The notes beneath the pieces are model-generated. The model searched no databases, was not told where the DNA came from, and saw only the letters and a program-made list of their open reading frames with translations. A stretch of 64,000 nt of DNA from Mariniflexile sp. AS56 (GTDB lineage: Bacteria; Bacteroidota; Bacteroidia; Flavobacteriales; Flavobacteriaceae): contig NZ_JAUPED010000001.1 of the NCBI RefSeq assembly GCF_030552475.1, positions 558,001-622,000 on the forward strand, read 5' to 3'. The first letter of the stretch is position 1; each line of letters begins with the position of its first letter. A program made the position numbers and the translations under genes. Below, piece by piece: positions 31,901-40,300 of this stretch.

Positions 31901-33342
31901 GTATAATTTGTATCTACACCCCAAGCATTTACAACTCCCGACGGAGCAATATACCCAACCGTAGTTTGAGCTTCTATATTATCTGGAATGCCATCACCAT
32001 CACTATCTAAATCTAAATAATTTAAAATATAATCGGCATCGTCTAAACTTTCTTGTATCACATAATTTACGGTACCACTATTAGCAGAAGCCTGTACAGC
32101 GTTTGGAATACCATCTGTACCTAAACCTCCATTTACCACACCATTGGTATGTGCTTTTCCGTGACCTGCTTCAACGGCATCGAAAATACCATCATTATCA
32201 CTATCTAAATCAAGTGAATTAGGAATACCATCACCATCTGTATCCACACTAGAATTAGTTACCGTTACAGTACCTTCATCAAAATTTGAATAATCAGACA
32301 TACTTACTACATACGAATAAGTTCCTGGTGAAAGCGTCACCGTACCTTGAACCAGTTTCCACGGGGTTGCTGCTGAAGCTCCATTTTGAATTGGAATAGC
32401 AATCGTACCTGTAGTAGCTACTAAAGTGGCTCCAGATAAGTTATTACCAATACCTGAATAAATAGTTATTTTGGCAGTAGCCGTATTGTTATTATCTCTA
32501 GGTGAGAAATAACCAGAATATGTAATATCTGTTGTCGTATTTATTTTGAAAGATTGGTATACATCAGCAGTTCCATTAGTGTCTAAATAATGTTGACTAA
32601 AGCCTACCGTGTTTGTGTTTGGATTCGCATCAAACGCAGGACCTCCATTTCCATAGTTATACGTGCCTCCATTAACTTTAACCACATTGGGCGTTCCTCC
32701 AGAACCTAAACTACCAGGAATTAAAATCCATGGTAATATAGTTGTTGCATTTACACCTTGTGCTGCTTGGTTGTTTCCGTTTATAGTATTCGGTATATTT
32801 TCAAAACCACCATAGCTAAGAATACTATTTTCATCAGTATCTAAAATACCATCATTATCATCATCTAAATCGACTCTATCAAAAATACCATCTCCGTCTG
32901 AATCTACATCTGGTGGTAAGTTACATGCTGTACCAGTACCTTCAACTTTAAACTTTATATTTTTCCCTTTCTCTGTAGCTTTATCTCCGTCTTCGTTTAA
33001 AACTTCAACACCATCTACTTTTATAATAATGGATCCATTGTCCCAGCCTTTCTTTTTAATATCATAAAGCAAGACATAGTATTTACTATCATTAGGTAAG
33101 CACCCTAAATCGAGGGTTGTACTATAATTTTCAACAGACGGTTTAGTTTTACCTACATCTATATAACATTGTGTTACATCGCAAATTGTTGCAAGAAGAA
33201 CATCTGAATCATTATAAACCTCAACTTTGTAGTTGTATGATTTTTCAGTCCAGTTTACTATTACTTCAACATTAGAGTTTTGAGCTAATGAGAAATTACA
33301 CGTCAATAATACAGCAAAAACAATGAGTAGCTTTGTTTTCAT
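28996..33342 (-). CDS. Array gene F: T9SS surface protein with unique N-terminal domain, jellyroll-like domain, TSP3 and LamG
   Basis: 1448 residues. Signal peptide to about residue 20 (ends NFSLAQ). Residues 22-140 form a unique beta-rich N-terminal domain (VEVIVNWTEKSYNYKVEVYN, YYVLLYDIKKKGWDNG). A TSP3 unit follows, then an insert at about 165-365 starting YGGFENIP with GTADVYQSFKINTTTDITYSGYF, which resembles DUF642-type or galactose-binding-like jellyrolls. TSP3 repeats to about 560 have fewer canonical units than in A-E. LamG 579-749 carries FKGAIDEVRVF. In the tail NYWASPVGA (near 941) replaces [17 protein letters not shown] is near 1040, and an insertion with IGDLIGDILSILKSSG is seen near the C-terminal third. 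Ends TKKIIVN. Confidence 0.86.
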   Translation of the reverse strand: MKTKLLIVFAVLLTCNFSLAQNSNVEVIVNWTEKSYNYKVEVYNDSDVLLATICDVTQCYIDVGKTKPSVENYSTTLDLGCLPNDSKYYVLLYDIKKKGWDNGSIIIKVDGVEVLNEDGDKATEKGKNIKFKVEGTGTACNLPPDVDSDGDGIFDRVDLDDDNDGILDTDENSILSYGGFENIPNTINGNNQAAQGVNATTILPWILIPGSLGSGGTPNVVKVNGGTYNYGNGGPAFDANPNTNTVGFSQHYLDTNGTADVYQSFKINTTTDITYSGYFSPRDNNNTATAKITIYSGIGNNLSGATLVATTGTIAIPIQNGASAATPWKLVQGTVTLSPGTYSYVVSMSDYSNFDEGTVTVTNSSVDTDGDGIPNSLDLDSDNDGIFDAVEAGHGKAHTNGVVNGGLGTDGIPNAVQASANSGTVNYVIQESLDDADYILNYLDLDSDGDGIPDNIEAQTTVGYIAPSGVVNAWGVDTNYTSGLVPVNTDGTDNPDYLDLDSDNEGGNDTTEAGLTLSGNDTDHDGLDDSVDTTTGYLDVNGTINNPSTLPDADSDVNSGGDVDFRDAVTTLLNVPSNAMINFDGVDDYLSGSSFIKGLNEVTIMAWVKSDAGNSIDMTIAGEDVGCRLWLKKGNKPMFSIKAGLTGEKKIGGCSDCEINFDEWHHVAGTYSKSTGLIKLYIDGSLVDSYYLLLGSSISLNSNANNTFEIGRFSNKSTNEEYFKGAIDEVRVFNKALTDSQLQQMVYQEIENSNDYVRGTVLAKDIIDNTTKTKVSWANLIAYYPMTGITSNKTLDYSNNSYDLTLNNIGSIVEQTAPMPYITGFDGVWESDNIWLHGDVWDVNTVVNGKDNAVFRISNNITTNNSIKSLGLIIDENKTLTVNGDHEINNTWLLGLNGTLDLMDDSQLLQTSTSDLVTSANGKILRRQEGTSNAFRYNYWASPVGAKAATSFVDNNGSTKNPNNTAFTLNMLKDETGFDMAFTSSYNQAGKISTYWLYTFKNGVTYWDWSSVKPTTEIESGVGYTQKGTGTGSTQQQYIFEGKPNNGTIVIKATDKGGAGSVANVSKTTYLLGNPYPSALDIYKFIDDNKAVIGGTVQMWQQWDGNSHYLDEYKGGYAYVNKLGAIRASQFAGVFGLTLGLADGVLPPTRYFPVGQAFVAEVISSGDIVFKNSQRTFVKETESYGIIGDLIGDILSILKSSGKQSAKSTADTATGDENVMKKIRLEFNSVVGPKTRREVLLGFSEATTDGFDYGYDSENLEENNNDFSLSLDGKNMNMQAYSPITSDKVVPLNFKSSANNSFEIKATELENIGEYQEIYLRDNSTDTYFDLTKGLPYSFTSEQGKFNSRFELVFQSKQQSLGMEEAETFENFIYYQNNSNTLFGKKLNAPIAKLAIVNMRGQQVLEFKNVSQETLNNGLRISNVSSGAYIVWFKTETGHIVTKKIIVN

Positions 33343-33790
33343 AGGTAATAGATATTAGGGTTTTTAGCAATTACATTACGTTAACCTTCTACGAAACAAT
33401 AACACTTTTATAAATTAAAAGTATACCTGTTTGCAGATATCAATTGTGAGCCGATAAAAAAAACGATAGTTTACATTACGATTTGATTTCTTCAATCTAT
33501 CAACTTTAAAGCGAAATATGCTTACAGTCAAAGTCTTGACAAAAAATCTATAACGTGAGGGAAATGCAACTTAACGAATTGTATAGTTATTCACAATATT
33601 CATTAAATTAACAATGCAATGGTAATAATAAAATTTGATTCGAACAAATAAATTACACTTTTATATCGATTAAAGGTGGTTTAATTTCGACCAATAGTCA
33701 TTTTATGTAGGTTAAGTTCTATTATTATGTTCATTTCATAAGAATTATAACAAACCTATCTTAGCACTAAAAACCTGTTGATAATTTTAA
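33343..33790. other. Intergenic region between array genes G and F
   Basis: 448 bases, AT-rich, without a gene. It holds the GTGAGGG motif of gene F at 33555-33561 and an ATAGTTAT at 33583-33590. This motif lies about 213 bases from the ATG of F, much farther than in the other paralogues, so F has a longer leader or another promoter arrangement. I see no convincing terminator for gene G. Confidence 0.6.
33555..33590 (-). promoter_or_regulatory. Diverged upstream motif of gene F
   Basis: GTGAGGG (coding strand CCCTCAC) and, 22 bases on, ATAGTTATTCAC, which matches the left half of the ATAGTTACGTAA motif of E and G. The weakest member of the motif set. Confidence 0.35.
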
Positions 33791-36700
33791 TTAGTTAATA
33801 ATTATTTTTTTAGTGATTACTTCTCCGCCATCTGTTCCCAACCTTAGTACATAAGCACCTGTTGCCATGTTCGGTAATTCAAACCCATTCCTTAGAATTT
33901 CTGAAGACATATTACTAAAACCGAACACTGTTTGACCGCGCATGTTCACAATATCGAAATTCAGTATAGGTGTATTCAAATTTTTAATATGCAACGTGTT
34001 GGTGTTATTTTGATAATAAATTAAACGCTCAGAATCTAAAGATTCATCAGTACTTAAGGTTTGTTTTTGTTGCTGTTGTGATTGAAAAACTAATTCAAAC
34101 CGCTCATTAAATTGTCCTTTCACCGATGAAAACTTATAGGCTGAATCCTGCATTAAATCAAAAACCATCCCCGTTACATTATCTTTTAAATACACGGTTT
34201 TTAAACTGCCCATATTCTCAAAATCCGTAGCTTTTATTTCAAAGGTGTTATCACCAGATGATTTGAAGTTTAAAGCCACTACCTTTTCATTAAAAACAGG
34301 GCCGTATGCTTGCATATTCATGCTTTTTCCTTCTAAATTTAAATTAAAATCATCGCCACTACTTTCACTTGTAACGGCATCATAACCATAATCATAACCG
34401 TCTGTGGTGGCTTCACTAAACCCTAAAAGCAATTCTCTTCTAGCCTGTGGACCAACAACCGAATTAAATTCTAATCGGATTTTCATCATACTTTCATTAG
34501 CATTAGCATCATCATCACTAGTGCTTTTAGATTTAGTATTACTCGATTTCAAAAATGAAGACCCTTGGTTGTAAGTTCCATCAGCATCCGCCTCTTTAAC
34601 GAATACGCGTTGGCTGTTATTAAATTCTACCTGACCAGACCCTATAATTTCTGCTACAAAACCTTGCCCTACCGGAAGATATCGAGAAGGCATCAACGTA
34701 CCATTTTGCACACCATTATTTTCACCTTCAATACCCACAAATTGATACGCTCTACAAGAACCTAATTTATTTACTTGAGCATAACCGCCCTCATAAGCTC
34801 TTAAAACATGAGAATTTCCTCCCCATTGTTGCCATAATTGCAAGGTTCCGCCAATAACACCTTCATTATCATCTATAAATTTATGAATATCTAAGGCCGA
34901 TGGATATGGATTTCCTAAAAGGAAATCTGTTTTAGAAACCGTAGCTACAGACCCTGAACCACCCACATCGTTAACATTCACCAAAATGGTTCCGTTATTA
35001 GGTTTTCCTTCAAATACATATTGCTGTTGCGCGCCCGTAATACCGGTTCCTTTTTGCGTATAACCTATACCAGCAATTAATGATGTATTCTGATTAATTT
35101 GTTCAAAATCTGAATATCTAACTCCATTTTTATACGTGTACAACCATTGTAAACTAATTTTTCCTTGTTCGTTAAGTTTTGATGTAAACTGAAAATCGCC
35201 ACCGGTTGGTTCTTTAAGCATGCTTAATTTGTAAGGTGCGTTATTCATATTATTACTAGATGTATTATTATCCATTAAACCGGTGGCACCAACGGCACCT
35301 ATAGGAGATGACCAATAATTATATCTATATGCATTGGCAGTACCTTCTTGACGACGTAAAATTTTACCTGTTTCGGACGTTACCAAATCACTTTGTGTTG
35401 TTTGGATTAATTGAGAATCATCTTTCAAATCTAAAGTTCCATTTAATTCAAAATACCAACTATTACGAATTTGATTATCGCCAGTTACCGTTAACGTTTT
35501 GTTTTCATCAATATACAAGCCTAAAGATTTTGATGACTGACTCGTTTCTACATTGTGCTTAATTTGAATAATGCTCCATTCACTCATCGTGGCAGGATCT
35601 AAAATATCCCAGACACCACCATGTAACCAAGTATTTGCCGTTGTCCAGTTACCATCACCTCTTGTTACATAAGGTAAAGGCGCCGTTTCTTCTTGAAATG
35701 AAGTGATATTACGCACTTTAGTGATTCTGCTATTGGTTGAAAAATCGGTAGTTCGTGTATTAGAAATAATATCGCTTAATGGATAATACACTAATAAACC
35801 ATCCCAAGCTATTTTTGCCTGACTTGAAACATCTGCAATATCTTTACTCAAAATTTTTCCTTTTACAACTCCATTATTATTCTCGATTTCTTGATAAACC
35901 ATGTGTTGTATTTGGCTGTCTGTTAGCGTTGAATTAAATACTCTAACCTCATCTAAATCACCTTTAAAATATTCACTACCAGTTCCTGTTGATCGGCGTC
36001 CAACTTCAAAATTTCCATTAGAAGAAATCGAATTAGAGATAGTAGAACCCCTTGCTCCGACATCCGTACTACCAACTAAAACACCATCAACATACAGCTT
36101 CATAACCCCCGTTACTCCCGAAAATGATCCCGTAATATGATGCCACTCGTTATATTTAATAACTACTGATGATGAAATTGTTTTTAAAGCTGTCGCTGCT
36201 GTTTTTACAGTAAACGTAGGTATGTTACCGTTAGCCAACCATATTCTACAGCCAACATCTTCACCGGCAATGGTCATGTTCGTGGTATTTCCAGAATCGG
36301 AATTTACCCAAGCCATGATGGTGACATCACTAATTCCATTTATAAACTTAGCGGTTGTTACATAATCATCTACACCATCAAAATCCAATTTAGACTCCTC
36401 TAAAAAGGGGTTTACAATAATATCACCGCCACAATCTGCCAGAAGCCCTTCATTGGTACTTGGCAAGGCTATGTTATAAACGATATCAATATCTTCAATA
36501 CACGAATCGCATACGGTATCGAAACCACCGCCATCATCCATATCAAAAAACAAATGGCCTTTAATAACACCTCCACTTGATAAGGAAGCATTGGTACGTA
36601 CAATAAGTAAGGAGTTTATATTGTTACCAATTAACTCATCATTACTTAAATCTATCGTATTTACTATTAAAATACCGTTATTATATACAGTCGCCGAACC

Positions 36701-37423
36701 AAAATTTAATGAACCATCTAGGATAATTAACCCTTCATTGGTGTAATCGGCATTTAGATTCATATCGGTATGAATGTATGTTGAACACAAATTTTTCAAC
36801 CCACTGCTTCCTCCTGAACTCACCGAACCAAAAACTTCTAAAAGCCCACAGTTTATAAAATCTGAGTTAAATTTAGCGTCACCTTGTATAATAGTTTTAG
36901 ATTCTGGGAAAGAAACGAAAAAGGTACTACCACCTAAATTAACTGAACCACCAATATTTAGTTCACCAGAATTATAAACTGATGAAGCCCCTGAAGGAGA
37001 AAAATTGCCAGGAACGGACAGGATGCCTGTATCATTAATGTAAATATCTGAACCTCCAATGGATGGATTGGTAGCAAAATTAGCTGTCCCTTCAATATGC
37101 AGTTTACCACCAGAAATATTTGATATAGACCCAGAAAAAACAACTCCAGGAGCCACGTAAAGGGTTCCTTTAAAATTACCAGAACCAACAGCACTACCAT
37201 AATCGGACAAGATACATACCGTTTCTGATGCTTTTACGTTTGTTGGCGCAGAGACCATAGGGAAACCCGATGCATCTTTCCAGCCAGTTAAAGTATACGT
37301 ATAGGTACAGTTCGCAGGTTGGCTTATTGGTGTGTAGGTATAACCACTGCAACTTTGTGCTTTTACAAGCGTAAAAGAAAGCAAGGTTAATAGACTGATA
37401 AAAATATGTGTTGTAGGTTTCAT
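33791..37423 (-). CDS. Array gene G: T9SS surface protein with beta-helix-like head and LamG
   Basis: 1210 residues, the first gene of the array in transcription order. Signal peptide to about residue 22 (ends TLVKAQ). The head (about 23-335) has no TSP3 repeats; it consists of short beta-type turns with recurring Gly, Asn and Ile (GKLHIEGTANF, GELNIGGSVNLGG, GLLEVFGSVSSGG, GLIILDGSLNFGS), as in a right-handed parallel beta-helix. LamG 344-511 with FKGDLDEVRVF, then the shared tail with SSPIGA near 704 and EGKPNNGT near 805. The sorting domain (about 1133-1210) diverges most from the others ([27 protein letters not shown]) but still ends TKKIIIN. Likely surface-exposed; ligand unknown. Confidence 0.86.
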   Translation of the reverse strand: MKPTTHIFISLLTLLSFTLVKAQSCSGYTYTPISQPANCTYTYTLTGWKDASGFPMVSAPTNVKASETVCILSDYGSAVGSGNFKGTLYVAPGVVFSGSISNISGGKLHIEGTANFATNPSIGGSDIYINDTGILSVPGNFSPSGASSVYNSGELNIGGSVNLGGSTFFVSFPESKTIIQGDAKFNSDFINCGLLEVFGSVSSGGSSGLKNLCSTYIHTDMNLNADYTNEGLIILDGSLNFGSATVYNNGILIVNTIDLSNDELIGNNINSLLIVRTNASLSSGGVIKGHLFFDMDDGGGFDTVCDSCIEDIDIVYNIALPSTNEGLLADCGGDIIVNPFLEESKLDFDGVDDYVTTAKFINGISDVTIMAWVNSDSGNTTNMTIAGEDVGCRIWLANGNIPTFTVKTAATALKTISSSVVIKYNEWHHITGSFSGVTGVMKLYVDGVLVGSTDVGARGSTISNSISSNGNFEVGRRSTGTGSEYFKGDLDEVRVFNSTLTDSQIQHMVYQEIENNNGVVKGKILSKDIADVSSQAKIAWDGLLVYYPLSDIISNTRTTDFSTNSRITKVRNITSFQEETAPLPYVTRGDGNWTTANTWLHGGVWDILDPATMSEWSIIQIKHNVETSQSSKSLGLYIDENKTLTVTGDNQIRNSWYFELNGTLDLKDDSQLIQTTQSDLVTSETGKILRRQEGTANAYRYNYWSSPIGAVGATGLMDNNTSSNNMNNAPYKLSMLKEPTGGDFQFTSKLNEQGKISLQWLYTYKNGVRYSDFEQINQNTSLIAGIGYTQKGTGITGAQQQYVFEGKPNNGTILVNVNDVGGSGSVATVSKTDFLLGNPYPSALDIHKFIDDNEGVIGGTLQLWQQWGGNSHVLRAYEGGYAQVNKLGSCRAYQFVGIEGENNGVQNGTLMPSRYLPVGQGFVAEIIGSGQVEFNNSQRVFVKEADADGTYNQGSSFLKSSNTKSKSTSDDDANANESMMKIRLEFNSVVGPQARRELLLGFSEATTDGYDYGYDAVTSESSGDDFNLNLEGKSMNMQAYGPVFNEKVVALNFKSSGDNTFEIKATDFENMGSLKTVYLKDNVTGMVFDLMQDSAYKFSSVKGQFNERFELVFQSQQQQKQTLSTDESLDSERLIYYQNNTNTLHIKNLNTPILNFDIVNMRGQTVFGFSNMSSEILRNGFELPNMATGAYVLRLGTDGGEVITKKIIIN

Positions 37424-37504
37424 AATCTTAATTTAATTAGACATTAAAGTCTGTATAAATGAAGTACTATAAAACATTTTTAAAGTCAATGGACAACTTA
37501 ACTA

Positions 37505-37537
37505 CCTGAGGGGGTGATGCAATAGTTACGTAAAAAC
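37505..37537 (-). promoter_or_regulatory. Upstream motif pair of gene G: CCCCCTCAGG and TTACGTAA
   Basis: CCTGAGGGGG at 37505-37514 and ATAGTTACGTAAAAAC at 37522-37537, about 82 bases upstream of the ATG. The second element is identical over 16 bases to that of gene E, while the surrounding DNA is not, which argues for selection. Confidence 0.5.
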
Positions 37538-37608
37538 AAAGACTAGGGTTTTACAAATACAACGTAAAATTTAGATTATTTTAAAATTCGGGATACCACA
37601 ATTTATGC

Positions 37609-37636
37609 CCTCCTGCTAAAAAGAATTAGCTGGAGG
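37609..37636 (-). terminator. Inverted repeat downstream of radA
   Basis: CCTCCTGCTAA, six-base loop, TTAGCTGGAGG with one mismatch, 42 bases past the radA stop on the minus strand. There is no good T run after it, so it may be a weak terminator or a transcript-end stabilising hairpin. Confidence 0.4.
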
Positions 37637-37677
37637 ATATTACATGTTACTATTATATAAAAAGGAATAGAATTATA

Positions 37678-39036
37678 TCACACTATAAAGCCTACCAAAT
37701 CTTCAATTTTAGAAATAAGTTGAATTTTAATAGCCGTATTTTTAAGTGAAATTTTATTGTATTTAGATACAAAAATGGTAGAAAAGCCTAGTTTCTCGGC
37801 TTCCAAAATACGTTGCTCGACACGTTGTACGGGGCGTATTTCACCAGACAAACCAACTTCAGCAGCAAAACAAAAATCTTTTTGCAAAGCAACATCCTCA
37901 TTGGATGATAAAATAGAAGCAACCACAGCCAAATCGATCGCCGGGTCATCGACATTAATACCTCCTGTAATATTTAAAAACACATCTTTAGCCCCCAAAC
38001 GGAAGCCTGCACGCTTTTCTAAAACAGCCAACAACATGTTTAATCGTTTTGCATTAAAACCGGTAGCACTACGTTGTGGTGTACCGTAAACAGCTGTACT
38101 AACAAGCGCTTGCACTTCTATCATTAACGGGCGCATCCCTTCTAAGGTTGCGGCAATGGCGTTACCTGAAAGTTCTTCGTCTTTTTTAGAAATTAAAAGT
38201 TCTGACGGGTTGGATACTTCTCGTAAACCAGACCCTTGCATTTCGTAAATACCTAACTCATTCGTAGAGCCAAAACGGTTTTTATGGGCGCGTAAAATTC
38301 TAAATACATGGTTACGATCGCCTTCAAACTGCAAAACCGTATCGACCATGTGTTCTAAAATTTTAGGACCTGCAATGTTTCCATCTTTCGTAATATGTCC
38401 AATTAATATAACAGGTGTCGATGTTTCTTTTGCAAACTTAATAAGCTCGGTGGTGCACTCTTTTATTTGTGAAATACTACCAGAAGACGATTCTATATAA
38501 TCACTATGAAGTGTTTGAATGGAATCGATAATAACAATATCTGGTTCTAAAGCTTCAATTTGCTTGAAGATATTTTGTGTTTTTGTTTCCGTAAGGATGT
38601 AGCAATTATTATGCTTTGGATTAACGCGTTCCGCCCGCATTTTTATTTGCTTTTGGCTTTCTTCCCCTGAAACATATAAAGTTTTATAAGGTAACTTTAA
38701 TGATATTTGAAGCAACAAGGTGCTTTTTCCAATTCCAGGTTCGCCACCTAAAAGCGTTAAAGACCCTGGTACAATACCGCCACCAAGCACACGGTTAAAC
38801 TCACCATCAAAGGTATCTAAGCGCGCTTCATTTGAAGCATCAATTTCTTGAATTCGCAAAGGCACAGCTGCTTTTTTAACAGCCGCTGAAGGTGTTTTCC
38901 AATCGCTCTTTTCGGGTGTTTGAATCACTTCTTCTACAACAGTATTCCATTCTTTACAAGCATTGCATTGTCCTTGCCATTTTGCGTACTGTGAGCCGCA
39001 ATTCTGACAAAAAAAAGTCGTTTTTACTTTTGCCAT
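37678..39036 (-). CDS. radA: DNA repair protein RadA (Sms)
   Basis: RecA-related ATPase that promotes branch migration and processing of recombination intermediates. 452 residues, normal length. N-terminal four-cysteine zinc finger (Cys10, Cys13, Cys24, Cys27), Walker A GEPGIGKST at 98-106, Walker B-like DIVIIDSIQT near 166-175, and the family motif KNRFG at 252-256. The C-terminal part (about 270-452) is the Lon-protease-like domain. It is the last gene of a minus-strand run that starts with panC and lies 43 bases after the esterase-like gene. The assignment is secure. Confidence 0.97.
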   Translation of the reverse strand: MAKVKTTFFCQNCGSQYAKWQGQCNACKEWNTVVEEVIQTPEKSDWKTPSAAVKKAAVPLRIQEIDASNEARLDTFDGEFNRVLGGGIVPGSLTLLGGEPGIGKSTLLLQISLKLPYKTLYVSGEESQKQIKMRAERVNPKHNNCYILTETKTQNIFKQIEALEPDIVIIDSIQTLHSDYIESSSGSISQIKECTTELIKFAKETSTPVILIGHITKDGNIAGPKILEHMVDTVLQFEGDRNHVFRILRAHKNRFGSTNELGIYEMQGSGLREVSNPSELLISKKDEELSGNAIAATLEGMRPLMIEVQALVSTAVYGTPQRSATGFNAKRLNMLLAVLEKRAGFRLGAKDVFLNITGGINVDDPAIDLAVVASILSSNEDVALQKDFCFAAEVGLSGEIRPVQRVEQRILEAEKLGFSTIFVSKYNKISLKNTAIKIQLISKIEDLVGFIV

Positions 39037-39079
39037 GAATCCTTTTGAGGTTTGAGGGTTTTAAAAGAAAATTTCATAA

Positions 39080-40228
39080 TTAATATCCGAAATCTGTTTT
39101 AATAGCTTCTGCTTTTTCAAGCATTAAATCTTTAGTAAGACCAGCAATCTCTTCTAAGGTGAAGGCTGATTGATAGGTGCGCATGGCCTTTTTAGTATCA
39201 CCCGTTTCTTCATAAAATCTGGCCAAATAATAATTACCCAGAAGTGTTTTAGGATATTCATCACGTGCCATTTTCCCTAAATCTTGATAATACTCAAACC
39301 GTTGAGCCTTTTCAATAGCTGCCGAAATAGCCTTAAAATCATTTATTAGAATTGATTTTTTTATACCAAATAACTCGTATATGGTTTTATATTTTTCTTG
39401 AAGATATTCTACCGGAGAACCTTCTAACTTTAGAATCGTGTCTTTGTATTCATCTTTACTTATAGGCTGAAAAACTTTAAACATGGCTTCAATGGCATTA
39501 GGAATGGCATGTGTTGGCACGGAATAATGTGAAGGCTTCTCAAACGTATTGAATGTGTAAAAAAGATTCTTATTATCTAAAGTTGAAATATTCGTATTTA
39601 AAGCATCAGTCATTTGTTTAATAGACGACGAGTCGTTATTCGTATTTGCTAAGTAATAAAAAGTCTTGGTTGCCTTTTTACTTAAAGCATCTGGGATATA
39701 ACTAATCATTTTTGGAGCTAAATCTGGACTAATGGCGATATACCCTTTAAAAACCGGATCCGATTTTAGCAAGTAGTAATTAATAAAGTTGGCCGTCTCA
39801 CCATGCCCCACCGCTACTCTAAAACTTGAGGTGTTATATGTTTTTTCTAAATGCGGAATAAGTTCCATACCTATAAATTCAAAAAAACTAGCGCCCGTTT
39901 CTATAGGTAACGAATTTTGCTCGGAATACAAACAATCATCATAACGTTTATCATATTGATTAACCCCTACCACAATCGCTGCTGGCATATCTTCCCAATA
40001 CGTGTAATAATCTGTATTTCCTGCAACCGCTTCAAATAAATAATCGCCATCTAAAACTACAAACAAAGGGTACTTCTTAGAATCACTCGCGCTGTAACCT
40101 CGTGGAAATTGAATTTTTAATTCGCGTGTTTCACCAAGTTTTACAGACTCTATCGTCTCATATTTAACTTGGGCATTAAAACTATTAATGGTACAAAGGA
40201 CGACTAAAATGGAAAGTAGTTGTTTCAT
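39080..40228 (-). CDS. Exported esterase-like alpha/beta hydrolase, apparently without the catalytic serine
   Basis: 382 residues with a signal peptide (ends INSFNAQ, about residue 20). The fold is that of the IroE/Fes-type esterases: FVVLDGDYLFEAV, then AAIVVGVNQYDKRYDDC, then the nucleophile elbow and a C-terminal TPR-like helix pair (LGNYYLARFYEETGDTKKAMRTYQSAF). The elbow, normally GHSxxG, reads VGHGETANF at 140-148, so Gly143 replaces the serine. A His in FEKPSHYSVPTHA remains. It therefore may bind a ligand or act as a scaffold rather than hydrolyse an ester. It sits between radA and the flippase-like gene in the panC run. The family call is good; the loss of activity is inferred from the sequence. 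Confidence 0.8.
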   Translation of the reverse strand: MKQLLSILVVLCTINSFNAQVKYETIESVKLGETRELKIQFPRGYSASDSKKYPLFVVLDGDYLFEAVAGNTDYYTYWEDMPAAIVVGVNQYDKRYDDCLYSEQNSLPIETGASFFEFIGMELIPHLEKTYNTSSFRVAVGHGETANFINYYLLKSDPVFKGYIAISPDLAPKMISYIPDALSKKATKTFYYLANTNNDSSSIKQMTDALNTNISTLDNKNLFYTFNTFEKPSHYSVPTHAIPNAIEAMFKVFQPISKDEYKDTILKLEGSPVEYLQEKYKTIYELFGIKKSILINDFKAISAAIEKAQRFEYYQDLGKMARDEYPKTLLGNYYLARFYEETGDTKKAMRTYQSAFTLEEIAGLTKDLMLEKAEAIKTDFGY

Positions 40229-40300
40229 TTTAAAAACGATTTGAGATTTTAATGCAAGGTATGAAATAAGTTAAAACTAAAAAAAGCTGATTATAAGCCC

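Noticed and set aside
1678-37423. Mobile element or phage origin of the array
   Set aside because: No transposase, integrase, terminal repeats or tRNA attachment site was found; the genes fit tandem duplication and recombination better.
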